DNA from: Haematococcus lacustris
Taxonomy: Eukaryota; Chlorophyta; Chlorophyceae; Chlamydomonadales; Haematococcaceae
Length of the DNA stretch: 64,000 nt
Direction: 5' to 3'
NCBI GenBank assembly: GCA_030144725.1
Contig: JASKMD010000008.1
Location: forward strand, 17,728,135-17,792,134
The position numbers were made by a program, and so were the translations under genes. Positions 34,001-45,286 of this stretch are shown here, one piece after another; position 1 is the first letter of the stretch; every line of letters begins with the position of its first letter. The notes below the pieces were generated by a model that searched no databases, had not been told where the DNA came from, and was given only the letters and a program-made list of their open reading frames with translations.

Positions 34001-37000
34001 CTGCCCTGCCCTGCCCTGGCCCTGCCCTGCCCTGCCCTGCCCCTGCCCTGCCCTGCCCTGCCCTGCCCTGCCCTGCCCTGCCCTGCCCTGCCCTGCCCTG
34101 CCTGCCTGCCCTGCCCTGCCCTGCCCTGCCCTGCCCTGCCCTGCCCTGCCCTGCCCTGCCCTGCCCTGCCCTGCCCTGCCCTGCCCTGCCCTGCCCTGCC
34201 CTGCCCTGCCCTGCCCTGCCCTGCCCTGCCCTGCCCTGCCCTGCCTGCCCTGCCCTGCCCTGCCCTGCCCTGCCCTGCCCTGCCCTGCCCTGCCCTGCCC
34301 TGCCCTGCCCTGCCCTGCCCTGCCCTGCCCTGCCCTGCCCTGCCCTGCCCTGCCCTGCCCTGCCCTGCCCTGCCCTGCCCTGCCCTGCCCTGCCCTGCCC
34401 TGCCCTGCCCTGCCCTGCCCTGCCCTGCCCTGCCCTGCCTGCCCTGCCCTGCCCTGCCTGCCCTGCCCTGCCCTGCCCTGCCCTGCCCCTGCCCTGCCCT
34501 GCCCTGCCCTGCCCTGCCCTGCCCTGCCCTGCCCTGCCCTGCCCTGCCCTGCCCTGCCCTGCCCTGCCCTGCCCTGCCCTGCCCTGCCCTGCCCTGCCCT
34601 GCCCTGCCCTGCCCTGCCCTGCCCTGCCCTGCCCTGCCCTGCCCTGCCCTGCCCTGCCCTGCCCTGCCCTGCCCTGCCTGCCCTGCCCTGCCCTGCCCTG
34701 CCCTGCCCTGCCCTGCCCTGCCCTGCCCTGCCCTGCCCTGCCCTGCCCTGCCCTGCCCTGCCCTGCCCTGCCCTGCCCTGCCCTGCCCTGCCCTGCCCTG
34801 CCCTGCCCTGCCCTGCCCTGCCCTGCCCTGCCCTGCCCTGCCCTGCCCTGCCCTGCCCTGCCCTGCCCTGCCCTGCCCTGCCCTGCCCTGCCCTGCCCTG
34901 CCCTGCCCTGCCCTGCCCTGCCCTGCCCTGCCCTGCCCTGCCCTGCCCTGCCCTGCCCTGCCCTGCCCTGCCCTGCCCTGCCCTGCCTGCCCTGCCCTGC
35001 CCTGCCCTGCCCTGCCCTGCCCTGCCCTGCCCTGCCCTGCCCTGCCCTGCCCTGCCCTGCCCTGCCCTGCCCTGCCCTGCCCTGCCCTGCCCTGCCCTGC
35101 CCTGCCCTGCCCTGCCCTGCCCTGCCCTGCCCTGCCCTGCCCTGCCCTGCCCTGCCCTGCCCTGCCCTGCCCTGCCCTGCCCTGCCCTGCCCTGCCCTGC
35201 CCTGCCCTGCCCTGCCCTGCCCTGCCCTGCCCTGCCCTGCCCTGCCCTGCCCTGCCCTGCCCTGCCCTGCCCTGCCCTGCCCTGCCCTGCCCTGCCCTGC
35301 CCTGCCCTGCCCTGCCCTGCCCTGCCCTGCCCTGCCCTGCCCTGCCCTGCCCTGCCCTGCCCTGCCCTGCCCTGCCCTGCCCTGCCCTGCCCTGCCCTGC
35401 CCTGCCCTGCCCTGCCCTGCCCTGCCCTGCCCTGCCCTGCCCTGCCCTGCCCTGCCCTGCCCTGCCCTGCCCTGCCCTGCCCTGCCCTGCCCTGCCCTGC
35501 CCTGCCCTGCCCTGCCCTGCCCTGCCCTGCCCTGCCCTGCCCTGCCCTGCCCTGCCCTGCCCTGCCCTGCCCTGCCCTGCCCTGCCCTGCCCTGCCCTGC
35601 CTGCCCTGCCCTGCCCTGCCCTGCCCTGCCCTGCCCTGCCCTGCCCTGCCCTGCCCTGCCCTGCCCTGCCCTGCCCTGCCCTGCCCTGCCCTGCCTGCCC
35701 TGCCCTGCCCTGCCCTGCCCTGCCCTGCCCTGCCCTGCCCTGCCCTGCCCTGCCCTGCCCTGCCCTGCCCTGCCCTGCCCTGCCCTGCCCTGCCCTGCCC
35801 TGCCCTGCCCTGCCCTGCCCTGCCCTGCCCTGCCCTGCCCTGCCCTGCCCTGCCCTGCCCTGCCCTGCCCTGCCCTGCCCTGCCCTGCCCTGCCCTGCCC
35901 TGCCCTGCCCTGCCCTGCCCTGCCCTGCCCTGCCCTGCCCTGCCCTGCCCTGCCCTGCCCTGCCCTGCCCTGCCCTGCCCTGGCCCTGCCCTGCCCTGCC
36001 CTGCCCTGCCCTGCCCTGCCCTGCCCTGCCCTGCCCTGCCCTGCCCCTGCCCTGCCCTGCCCTGCCTGCCCTGCCCTGCCCTGCCCTGCCCTGCCCTGCC
36101 CTGCCCTGGCCCTGCCCTGCCCTGCCCTGCCCTGCCCTGCCCTGCCCTGCCCTGCCCTGCCCTGCCCTGCCCTGCCCTGCCCTGCCCTGCCCTGCCCTGC
36201 CCTGCCCTGCCCTGCCCTGCCCTGCCCTGCCCTGCCCTGCCCTGCCCTGCCCTGCCCTGCCCTGCCCTGCCCTGCCCTGCCCTGCCCTGGCCCTGCCCTG
36301 CCCTGCCCTGCCCTGCCCTGCCCTGCCCTGCCCTGCCCTGCCCTGCCCTGCCCTGCCCTGCCCTGCCCTGCCCTGCCCTGCCCTGCCCTGCCCTGCCCTG
36401 CCCTGCCCTGCCCTGCCCTGCCCTGCCCTGCCCTGCCCTGCCCTGCCCTGCCCCTGCCCTGCCCTGCCCTGCCCTGCCTGCTGCCCTGCCCTGCCCTGCC
36501 CTGCCCTGCCCTGCCCTGCCCTGCCCTGCCCTGCCCTGCCCTGCCCTGCCCTGCCCTGCCCTGCCGCTGCCCTGCCCTGCCCTGCCCTGCCCTGCCCTGC
36601 CCTGCCCTGCCCTGCCCTGCCTGCCCTGCCCTGCCCTGCCCTGCCCTGCCCTGCCCTGCCCTGCCCTGCCCTGCCCTGCCCTGCCCTGCCCTGCCCTGCC
36701 CTGCCCTGCCCTGCCCTGCCCTGCCCTGCCCTGCCCTGCCCTGCCCTGCCCTGCCCTGCCCTGCCCTGCCCTGCCCTGCCCTGCCCTGCCCTGCCCTGCC
36801 CTGCCCTGCCCTGCCCTGCCCTGCCCTGCCCTGCCCTGCCCTGCCCTGCCCTGCCCTGCCCTGCCCTGCCCTGCCCTGCCCTGCCCTGCCCTGCCCTGCC
36901 CTGCCCTGCCCTGCCCTGCCCTGCCCTGCCCTGCCCTGCCCTGCCCTGCCCTGCCCTGCCTGCCCTGCCCTGCCCTGCCCTGCCCTGCCCTGCCCTGCCC

Positions 37001-38915
37001 TGCCCTGCCCTGCCCTGCCCTGCCCTGCCCTGCCCTGCCCTGCCCTGCCCTGCCCTGCCCTGCCCTGCCCTGCCCTGCCCTGCCCTGCCCTGCCCTGCCC
37101 TGCCCTGCCCTGCCCTGCCCTGCCCTGCCCTGCCCTGCCCTGCCCTGCCCTGCCCTGCCCTGCCCTGCCCTGCCCTGCCCTGCCCTGCCCTGCCCTGCCC
37201 TGCCCTGCCCTGCCCTGCCCTGCCCTGCCCTGCCCTGCCCTGCCCTGCCCTGCCCTGCCTGCCCTGCCCTGCCCTGCCCTGCCCTGCCCTGCCCTGCCCT
37301 GCCCTGCCCTGCCCTGCCCTGCCCTGCCCTGCCCTGCCCTGCCCTGCCCTGCCCTGCCCTGCCCTGCCCTGCCCTGCCCTGCCCTGCCCTGCCCTGCCCT
37401 GCCCTGCCCTGCCCTGCCCTGCCCTGCCCTGCCCTGCCCTGCCCTGCCCTGCCCTGCCCTGCCCTGCCCTGCCCTGCCCTGCCCTGCCCTGCCCTGCCCT
37501 GCCCTGCCCTGCCCTGCCCTGCCCTGCCCTGCCCTGCCCTGCCCTGCCCTGCCCTGCCCTGCCCTGCCCTGCCCTGCCCTGCCCTGCCCTGCCCTGCCCT
37601 GCCCTGCCCTGCCCTGCCCTGCCCTGCCCTGCCCTGCCCTGCCCTGCCCTGCCCTGCCCTGCCCTGCCTGCCCTGCCCTGCCCTGCCTGCCCTGCCCTGC
37701 CCTGCCCTGCCCTGCCCTGCCCTGCCCTGCCCTGCCCTGCCCTGCCCTGCCCTGCCCTGCCCTGCCCTGCCCTGCCCTGCCCTGCCCTGCCCTGCCCTGC
37801 CCTGCCCTGCCCTGCCCTGCCCTGCCCTGCCCTGCCTGCCCTGCCCTGCCCTGCCCTGCCCTGCCCTGCCCTGCCCTGCCCTGCCCTGCCCTGCCCTGCC
37901 CTGCCCTGCCCTGCCCTGCCCTGCCCTGCCCTGCCCTGCCCTGCCCTGCCCTGCCCTGCCCTGCCCTGCCCTGCCCTGCCCTGCCCTGCCCTGCCCTGCC
38001 CTGCCCTGCCCTGCCCTGCCCTGCCCTGCCCTGCCCTGCCCTGCCCTGCCCTGCCTGCCCTGCCCTGCCCTGCCCTGCCTGCCCTGCCCTGCCCTGCCCT
38101 GCCCTGCCCTGCCCTGCCCTGCCCTGCCCTGCCCTGCCCTGCCCTGCCCTGCCCTGCCCTGCCCTGCCCTGCCCTGCCCTGCCCTGCCCTGCCCTGCCCT
38201 GCCCTGCCCTGCCCTGCCCTGCCCTGCCCTGCCCTGCCCTGCCCTGCCCTGCCCTGCCCTGCCCTGCCCTGCCCTGCCCTGCCCTGCCCTGCCCTGCCCT
38301 GCCCTGCCCTGCCCTGCCCTGCCCTGCCCTGCCCTGCCCTGCCCTGCCCTGCCCTGCCCTGCCCTGCCCTGCCCTGCCCTGCCCTGCCCTGCCCTGCCCT
38401 GCCTGCCCTGCCCTGCCCTGCCCTGCCCTGCCCTGCCCTGCCCTGCCCTGCCCTGCCCTGCCCTGCCCTGCCCTGCCCTGCCCTGCCCTGCCCTGCCCTG
38501 CCCTGCCCTGCCCTGCCCTGCCCTGCCCTGCCCTGCCCTGCCCTGCCCTGCCCTGCCCTGCCCTGCCCTGCCCTGCCCTGCCCTGCCCTGCCCTGCCCTG
38601 CCCTGCCCTGCCCTGCCCTGCCCTGCCCTGCCCTGCCCTGCCCTGCCCTGCCCTGCCCTGCCCTGCCCTGCCCTGCCCTGCCCTGCCCTGCCCTGCCCTG
38701 CCCTGCCCTGCCCTGCCCTGCCCTGCCCTGCCCTGCCCTGCCCTGCCCTGCCCTGCCCTGCCCTGCCCTGCCCTGCCCTGCCCTGCCCTGCCCTGCCCTG
38801 CCCTGCCCTGCCCTGCCCTGCCCTGCCCTGCCCTGCCCTGCCCTGCCCTGCCCTGCCCTGCCCTGCCCTGCCCTGCCCTGCCCTGCCTGCCCTGCCCTGC
38901 CCTGCCCTGCCCTGC
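34001..38915. repeat. (CCCTG)n pentanucleotide satellite, about 4.9 kb
   Basis: Almost pure CCCTG repeats with sporadic 4-mer or 6-mer units. Pentamers stay open in all frames, which explains enormous Leu-Pro-Cys-Pro-Ala and Gly-Arg-Ala-Gly-Gln ORFs; these are not proteins. The same pentamer is found inside both long-inverted-repeat elements. Confidence 0.99.
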
Positions 38916-39190
38916 CCCCTCCCCTCCCCTGCCCTCCCCTCCCCTCCCCTCCCCTCCCTCCCCTCCCCTCCCCTCCCCTCCCCTCCCCTCCCCTCCCCTC
39001 CCCTCCCCTCCCCTCCCCTCCCCTCCCCTCCCCTCCCCTCCCCTCCCCTCCCCTCCCCTCCCCTCCCCTCCCCTCCCCTCCCCTCCCCTCCCCTCCCCTC
39101 CCCTCCCCTCCCCTCCCCTCCCCTCCCCTCCCCTCCCCTCCCCTCCCCTCCCCTCCCCTCCCCTCCCCTCCCCTCCCCTCCCCCTCCCTC
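38916..39190. repeat. (CCCTC)n satellite block
   Basis: An abrupt switch from CCCTG to CCCTC units, maintained for about 270 bases, ending CCCTCCCTCGCAG. Confidence 0.97.
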
Positions 39191-39448
39191 GCAGCCTCAG
39201 CCAACGTGCTTGTGACTGAGATGGTCACGAAGGCGCTTGCCAAAGCCCTACAGCTTCCTGTGAAGGGTGATGCAGCTGGTAATGAAGTTGTGGCATCAAG
39301 CGGGCATTCTTTGGCAGTCATGCCCTCTCAGGTGCCTGGCAGCTCGAGATGTGTATGCAGCATTATTGAACAACTTGGAGCAGAAACTTGGAGCAGAAAA
39401 AAGCGGGATTTCAAGTTGTGCCAAGCCTGCCCTGCCAAGTGTCCCCAG
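39191..39448 (+). other. Possible exon following the satellite
   Basis: After CCCTCGCAG (acceptor-like) a plus-strand frame reads ANVLVTEMVTKALAKALQLP and onward, open into the following minisatellite. This looks like exon sequence of an unidentified gene whose other parts lie before the gap. There is no family match I can name. Confidence 0.3.
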
Positions 39449-39873
39449 GCAGCACCACCCTACCCACTAACTGCAGGGGTTCTGGCACCACTAGGAGCAT
39501 GGCTGGCAGCAATACCACCCTACCCACTAGCTGTAGGGGTGCTGGCACCACCAGGAGCACAGCTGGCAGCAGCACCACCCTACCCACTAGCTGTAGGGGT
39601 GCTGGCACCACCAGGAGCACAGCTGGCAGCAACACCACCCTACCCACTGGCTGTAAGGGTGCTGGCAACAACATGAGCATAGTAGGCAGCAACACCACCC
39701 TACCCACTAGCTGCAGGGGTGATGGCACCACCAGGAGCCTAGCTGGCAGCAGCACCACCCTACCCACTAGCTGTAGGGGTGCTGGCACCACCAGGAGCAC
39801 AGCTGGCAGAAGCACCACCCTACACACTAGCTGTAGGGGTGCTGGCAACAACAGGAGCATAGCAGGCAGCAGG
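39449..39873. repeat. 60-bp minisatellite, seven copies
   Basis: Units of exactly 60 bases containing CACCCTACCCACTAGCTGTA and GGTGCTGGCACCACCAGGAG. The length is a multiple of three, so the array stays open and would encode 20-residue Thr/Ser/Gly-rich repeats in the frame of the possible exon at 39191. Confidence 0.95.
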
Positions 39874-39988
39874 ATGGAGCTGATGAGTAGGCATCTTGAC
39901 CATATGACTTGTATGTATAAGTCCTATCTGGAGGCTGCGCGTGTGCGCACGCTCTTTAGCATATCAATCTTAACATGCATTCAACCGT

Positions 39989-42900
39989 GTGCCAAAACCA
40001 CTCTCCACACCTAACGACTGGGGACGCCTCCAAGGGAACTTGCTCACCATCTGCACAGGCAACGTGAGACACACAAGGTTCGTTAGGAGGGAGATCTGGA
40101 TAGCGGACCCGTTGGAGGCCACCACCGCATCAGCACTAGCAGCACACTTTCAAGATCACACCGACCCGATTGATCTCACCAACAACCACATAGAGGAAGG
40201 AGAGATACTCGCCCCACCGCCCGTGACCACCATTGACGCCGACAAGAACTCTACACTAGACACCAAGCGCAGCACCACAATAGAGGGCACTCCATTACAC
40301 GAGGAACCTGCCCGGTCGCGACAACGCCGGGACATTCCCACTGTTACCCTCCGCCCGCCAGCCCCCTCAGGTAAGCCGCGTACCAACCGACCCACCACGC
40401 GTGTCGATACCAACACTGGCCCGTCCGCTAAGCGGGTACGAGCCACCAAGGCACACCGCAACGACACGCACACACAAACCCTCATGTCCCAATACCTCTG
40501 CAAACCCACCGGAGCCCACACCACAAGACTAAACCCCAACATAGCCGAGACACAACAAACCACGCCGGACAATGACCCTCGCACGAGCCAACACAACAAC
40601 CCCTCAACCGAACTGCCCCAAGCAACCCTCAACAGGCAACACATCACCCTCACAACCTTCAATGTCAGAGGCCTATGCAGATCTAGAAACGAGGTCCTAA
40701 ACCTGGTGCTCAAACATAGCCCGGACATCTTGATCCTCACCGAGACTATGACCCAACCCAAGAGCAACAAACCTAGCTCTGGCTGGCTGAAGAGGGTTAT
40801 GCCCAACTACACCGTCCACCGTCACGAAGGCCATAGTGAGGTCCTAATTGGCATCAGACACGACCTAGCTATCCAGATGCAAACCACCATGCTGCCGCCG
40901 TGTACAGATGCGGATGTGAACACCCGATGCGTCATCCTAAGCCTCCGCCAACGGCAAAGCGAGGAACTCACACTCGTCGCCACGTACTGGCCGTCAGGGA
41001 ACAACGACGACGCGATCCCATTAAGGAGAAAGATGCAAGAACACATACGAACAGCCACTGGACACCTGCCCGGCTCACTCATTCTGGCAGGAGACATCAA
41101 CGCCACGATGAAAACAGAGGATCGCTCCGAACACACTGAATACCCACAAGACCACATGATGAGGGAGTTCGCCACGGAGCTGCGCCTATCCGAAGCTGAC
41201 CCCGGCGACCGGGCCTGGACCTACCAGCAACCACACTGCAACAGCCGCATCGACGCCATCCTGACGCGCGACGCGAGACAAGGCCCTGGGCATCGCACAC
41301 ACGTCGACACAAACGCGTACCTCAGCGACCACAGACCGCTCACCGCCACACTCACCACTACCAGACTGGGCATAGATCTAGCAGCCACACATCAACCCTT
41401 AAAACACAGCCACACCATTCTCACCACCCCAATCACCAACAAAGATAGGGAAGCATACCGGCTTGGAGTGCAACAACCCAGCTCAGGCGCTCCACAACTG
41501 CATGCACAACTGACAGCATACATAGCTCCCATGTACACAGCCGCTACCCACTTCCTGACCACACTAGACAAGGCCAACCCACAACAACCACAACGCCTGA
41601 CACTAGTGGCAGGCCTCCCGGCTAGAGAGGCTGTCGATACCGCAGCCGCCATGCTCACAACGCTCCTGGAAACCTGCAGGGGAACTGCCATGCAGACATG
41701 CAACACCAAGACATTGACCAGAGGAGGCCAACATTACCAACGCAGGAGCATGTGCAAGATCAGACAGGCACTAGGGAAAAAGCTCAAAACCACCAGAGAA
41801 CTCAGCCGGAAGGCTAGAATGTTATTCAAACAAAACAGCGCCCACCCGTCTATCGACGACCTACTCCCAGAGACAGACACGATCAACGCGGAGGTAAGGG
41901 AGGCGGTGCAAGCACGCCAGGGCGACGGTACAACAGAAAATTACGTGCAAGCCGCGCTCGCCCAACTGACCAACTCCTACCGCGACCAAATCCACAAGCT
42001 AGATGACGACGACTCCGCACTTGCCATTGCACAGGCGCGTCTCAGAATGCAACACCTCATCAGCACCCAACCCAAAAAAGCCAACAAATACATACTACGC
42101 CCCTCTCGCACCGACCACAAAGGACTGCAGGCACTAGCTGACCCCGATACCAAGAACATCTGCACCGCCCCGGCCGACCTCAACCGGATTATCACCGCCG
42201 CCTATAGACACAAGCTCACGCCGCCGAATCCCAAAACAGGCCACTACACGAACACACAGACCAGAAATTACCCCTGGACCCGCCCCAAAGCCGCGGACCC
42301 CTTCACGTTGCACACCTGCCAAAATATACACTGGATGCACACAGCCATCATGGACAAAGCAGGATTTCAAGAATGCATCAGCAGACTATCAGGGGGCAAA
42401 GCGCCTGGCCCTGACGGCATTGAAAACGAGATCATCAAGATGCTGCCATGGGAGATGAGGGACACCATACACCAACTGTTCATCATCATGTGGGCCACTG
42501 GTTGCACACCCACAACATGGAAAACCAGTGACACCTGCCTGCTCTACAAGGACAAGGGCCAAGAAACAGACCTCAACGCCTACAGACCTGTTGGGCTGGC
42601 CAATACCATCTACAAACTCTGGACCAGCCTCATAACCAAGGCGCTGTACGAGTATGCTGAGGCTAACGGGATGTTAAGTAACTGCCAAGCAGGCTTCCGC
42701 TCCCATAGGGACACCACACAACAGCTCCAAATGCTGGTCATGGCCCTCGAAGACGCCAAGCTAGCCAAAGTAGATATCTATGCGCTACTGGTCGACTTCA
42801 CTAGCGCCTTCAACACCACCTGCCAAGACAAACTGCTATGGATCATGCACGACCTTGGCTTTCCCACCGACGCCACAGACGCGGTGAAGGACCTGTACAC

Positions 42901-45178
42901 GGGCGCTACAACGCGCTTCAGAACTCCCTACGGCCCCACCGACCCGGTACCTGTAGACCGGGGCACCATCCAGGGCGACTCACTCTCACCTTTCCTGTTC
43001 CTCATCTACATCGAACCCTTACTGCGCTGGCTCCAAGTAGGAGCGAGGGGGTACAAATTTACATCCGACACAACCGACAGCGCCGGGCGATTTACAATCG
43101 GCAGCATCGACTACGCCGATGACATCGCTATCCTTTGCAACTCGATCAGCAACCTACGCTGTCAGGCAGACAAGCTCTCCGCCTACTCGGATTGGGGCCA
43201 CCTAATCGTATCCCACAGCAAAACCCTCGCCACAGCGGCGCTCCACAAAGCGCACCAATCCGGCAGATGCAGCACCATGGCAGAAGCGGAAAAGCAAGCC
43301 CGTAGAGAACTGCAAGCCGTAACGCTACAAGGGAAACCTGTCACCTACCTCAAACCGACCTCCCCCTTCACTTACCTTGGTGTCTTACTTACCATGACGC
43401 TCAACTGGAAACCACAACACATAGCCATGATGACACAACTCAGACAGAAGCTAGAAAGACTACGACGCTCATTCGCTAGCGCCAGACAAGCCATCCACAT
43501 CATCAAGACAGCCATCATCCCCAGTCTGGCCTATAGCTTCTGCGTAGCCCCATGCACACCGGGAGACCTAGACCTCTACGACAGAGCTATTAACCAATGT
43601 GTTAAGAAAAAACTCAGACTCCCACTAGGCACACCCAACGCCGTTGTCAGGGAGGACATCGACAAGCTTGGTCTTGGCATCAGCTCAACAGCCAAAGAAT
43701 ACCATACCAGAAACACTACAGCCCTCCTACACAGCCTCCAGTCCACAGACACCACACATGCCCACATAACCAGATGCATGCTACACAAACAGATCACTTG
43801 GCTCTACGCTCAAGCTGCCAAGCATGGACACCGCATGTTAATTATGCTTCGACACACCCTACGAGCTAGACAACTCCTACATGCAACCACGGCGCAGCTC
43901 ACTGCCACCCAGGAAGGACAAGAACTCTACCCTAAGGAAACCAAACTGCTTGGACAACTCATCACACAGAATACCAGCCCCCTTCCACTCGACATAGTTA
44001 GTGCTTGCATGACGTGCCTCAAAAGCTTGGGCATCCGACATGCCACAGAGCTCCAACACACCATCGCTGGCCATACCTACATCATATCAGGACAGATGCT
44101 TAAAGAACGCTTCCACAACAAAGTCCAACAAAAACACTATATCGCCCTCAACAGATTAACGACCATGGCGACCCAGGACAGATGCCCAACCACAACAGAA
44201 GCGAAAGACATCGCAGCCAAACGAGACACCACCCTAGACCTGCCCGCTGCGCAAAGACTCATTAAACCATGGGCCGCGGGTCTGACGGAGCTCGCACCGA
44301 CCGACGTCGAGGAAGACACAAAACACCGCTACGCTGATATTAGGGCGTACGCGACTGCCAAGAAGACCACACCGACCGAAGCGACGCACGTGACCGGACA
44401 TGCAACACAACCCGCAGCTCAGGAGGCCATCAAGAGTAGCTCCCGGCTGCTAAGGCGAGAGAACAGGGAAACCCAATCGCCCCCGACGAAACCCGCCCGA
44501 CCCCAGGGCACGAAACGGAACACTGAGGGCAGACAGATACAAACCATCCCGGAGGATATAGTGCACATAATAGGCCTCGACCTCCCAGGGCTCTCCAGCT
44601 GGAAGGTGGATAAAGCCTGCCGATGTAAACCCAAGGACCTAGGCAGCATACTAGGGGCCATGTACGGCCACCAAGAGGCCATCACCAGCATAGATGGATG
44701 GCAATGGGACGGCATCAACAAAGAAAGCTACTACAAGGTGCATTGGAAGCCCACAATCATAGATAAATGGGCATTACCACTATGTGCAGAAGAAGGCTAT
44801 ACACCCTCACACATAGAACCCATCAGCAGGGAAGAGGCTAAAGACGTATGCACATGTGAGCTATGCTGGCTACCAAGAGGAGACAGCCCAACGTGCCACA
44901 ACTGCAAGAGGGCCTACCACCTAGCCTGCCTTGAGGCGCCACTCCTACAATTTAGTCCCTGCGTTTGTCCCTGCGTTCTACCGACCTTGACCGATTGGGC
45001 TGAAAATTTGATAGATGGCAGTTTTCAGAAAATAAAACATATTTTTCAAGAAAAATATTTGGAAAAATCCAAAAGCTGTTGCGCTGTGGCCCGCAACCTA
45101 TCCCTGCACTCATCCCTGCACTCTAGCCCCAGGGCCACAGCGCAGCCGCCTTTGATTTTTTCAAAATATTTTTTCTGA
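39989..45178 (+). CDS. LINE polyprotein, N-terminal part: APE endonuclease + RT
   Basis: APE domain: TFNVRGLCR, ILTETM, AGDINATM and SDHRPLTATL carry the expected Asn, Glu, Asp-x-Asn and Ser-Asp-His. Reverse transcriptase: GGKAPGPDGIENEIIKMLPW; YRPVGLANTIYKLW; ALLVDFTSAFN with the motif-A Asp; GTIQGDSLSPFLF; and IDYADDIAIL with the YADD box. A Cys/His cluster (CTCELC, CHNC, YHLAC) near 44850-44935 is the first part of a PHD-like finger. The last about 75 residues are encoded by the inserted MITE and are not original. There is no ATG in the first 490 bases of the frame; the first in-frame ATG is near 40483, so the start is unknown. Activity is unlikely because the RNase H and second endonuclease are separated from it. 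Confidence 0.85.
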   Translation: MPKPLSTPNDWGRLQGNLLTICTGNVRHTRFVRREIWIADPLEATTASALAAHFQDHTDPIDLTNNHIEEGEILAPPPVTTIDADKNSTLDTKRSTTIEGTPLHEEPARSRQRRDIPTVTLRPPAPSGKPRTNRPTTRVDTNTGPSAKRVRATKAHRNDTHTQTLMSQYLCKPTGAHTTRLNPNIAETQQTTPDNDPRTSQHNNPSTELPQATLNRQHITLTTFNVRGLCRSRNEVLNLVLKHSPDILILTETMTQPKSNKPSSGWLKRVMPNYTVHRHEGHSEVLIGIRHDLAIQMQTTMLPPCTDADVNTRCVILSLRQRQSEELTLVATYWPSGNNDDAIPLRRKMQEHIRTATGHLPGSLILAGDINATMKTEDRSEHTEYPQDHMMREFATELRLSEADPGDRAWTYQQPHCNSRIDAILTRDARQGPGHRTHVDTNAYLSDHRPLTATLTTTRLGIDLAATHQPLKHSHTILTTPITNKDREAYRLGVQQPSSGAPQLHAQLTAYIAPMYTAATHFLTTLDKANPQQPQRLTLVAGLPAREAVDTAAAMLTTLLETCRGTAMQTCNTKTLTRGGQHYQRRSMCKIRQALGKKLKTTRELSRKARMLFKQNSAHPSIDDLLPETDTINAEVREAVQARQGDGTTENYVQAALAQLTNSYRDQIHKLDDDDSALAIAQARLRMQHLISTQPKKANKYILRPSRTDHKGLQALADPDTKNICTAPADLNRIITAAYRHKLTPPNPKTGHYTNTQTRNYPWTRPKAADPFTLHTCQNIHWMHTAIMDKAGFQECISRLSGGKAPGPDGIENEIIKMLPWEMRDTIHQLFIIMWATGCTPTTWKTSDTCLLYKDKGQETDLNAYRPVGLANTIYKLWTSLITKALYEYAEANGMLSNCQAGFRSHRDTTQQLQMLVMALEDAKLAKVDIYALLVDFTSAFNTTCQDKLLWIMHDLGFPTDATDAVKDLYTGATTRFRTPYGPTDPVPVDRGTIQGDSLSPFLFLIYIEPLLRWLQVGARGYKFTSDTTDSAGRFTIGSIDYADDIAILCNSISNLRCQADKLSAYSDWGHLIVSHSKTLATAALHKAHQSGRCSTMAEAEKQARRELQAVTLQGKPVTYLKPTSPFTYLGVLLTMTLNWKPQHIAMMTQLRQKLERLRRSFASARQAIHIIKTAIIPSLAYSFCVAPCTPGDLDLYDRAINQCVKKKLRLPLGTPNAVVREDIDKLGLGISSTAKEYHTRNTTALLHSLQSTDTTHAHITRCMLHKQITWLYAQAAKHGHRMLIMLRHTLRARQLLHATTAQLTATQEGQELYPKETKLLGQLITQNTSPLPLDIVSACMTCLKSLGIRHATELQHTIAGHTYIISGQMLKERFHNKVQQKHYIALNRLTTMATQDRCPTTTEAKDIAAKRDTTLDLPAAQRLIKPWAAGLTELAPTDVEEDTKHRYADIRAYATAKKTTPTEATHVTGHATQPAAQEAIKSSSRLLRRENRETQSPPTKPARPQGTKRNTEGRQIQTIPEDIVHIIGLDLPGLSSWKVDKACRCKPKDLGSILGAMYGHQEAITSIDGWQWDGINKESYYKVHWKPTIIDKWALPLCAEEGYTPSHIEPISREEAKDVCTCELCWLPRGDSPTCHNCKRAYHLACLEAPLLQFSPCVCPCVLPTLTDWAENLIDGSFQKIKHIFQEKYLEKSKSCCAVARNLSLHSSLHSSPRATAQPPLIFSKYFF

Positions 45179-45286
45179 AAAATATGTTTTGTATTCTGCA
45201 ACCTACCATCTATCAAAATTTCAGCCCGATCGGACAAGGTCGGTCAACACGCAGGGACGGACGCAGGGATTAATTTGTAGGAGTGA
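44940..45286. mobile_element. Foldback MITE inserted in the LINE
   Basis: An A/T-richer block of about 347 bp with inverted ends: CACTCCTACAATTTAGTCCC at the left and the complement of ATTAATTTGTAGGAGTG at the right. The arms share CCCTGCG repeats and GGGCTGAAAATTTGATAGATG-like sequence. The centre has a second inverted pair (TTGCGCTGTGGCCC / GGGCCACAGCGCA). A related partial copy lies at 52998-53233. I see no clean target duplication; GAGG occurs on both sides. Confidence 0.8.

Noticed and set aside
33206..39676. Open frames of about 1,900-2,150 codons on both strands
   Set aside because: They are translations of (CCCTG)n and of the 500-N gap; a pentamer without stop codons stays open in every frame.
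45046..45237. ORFs within the LINE-inserted MITE
   Set aside because: Mirror-image short frames created by the foldback, with no protein features.
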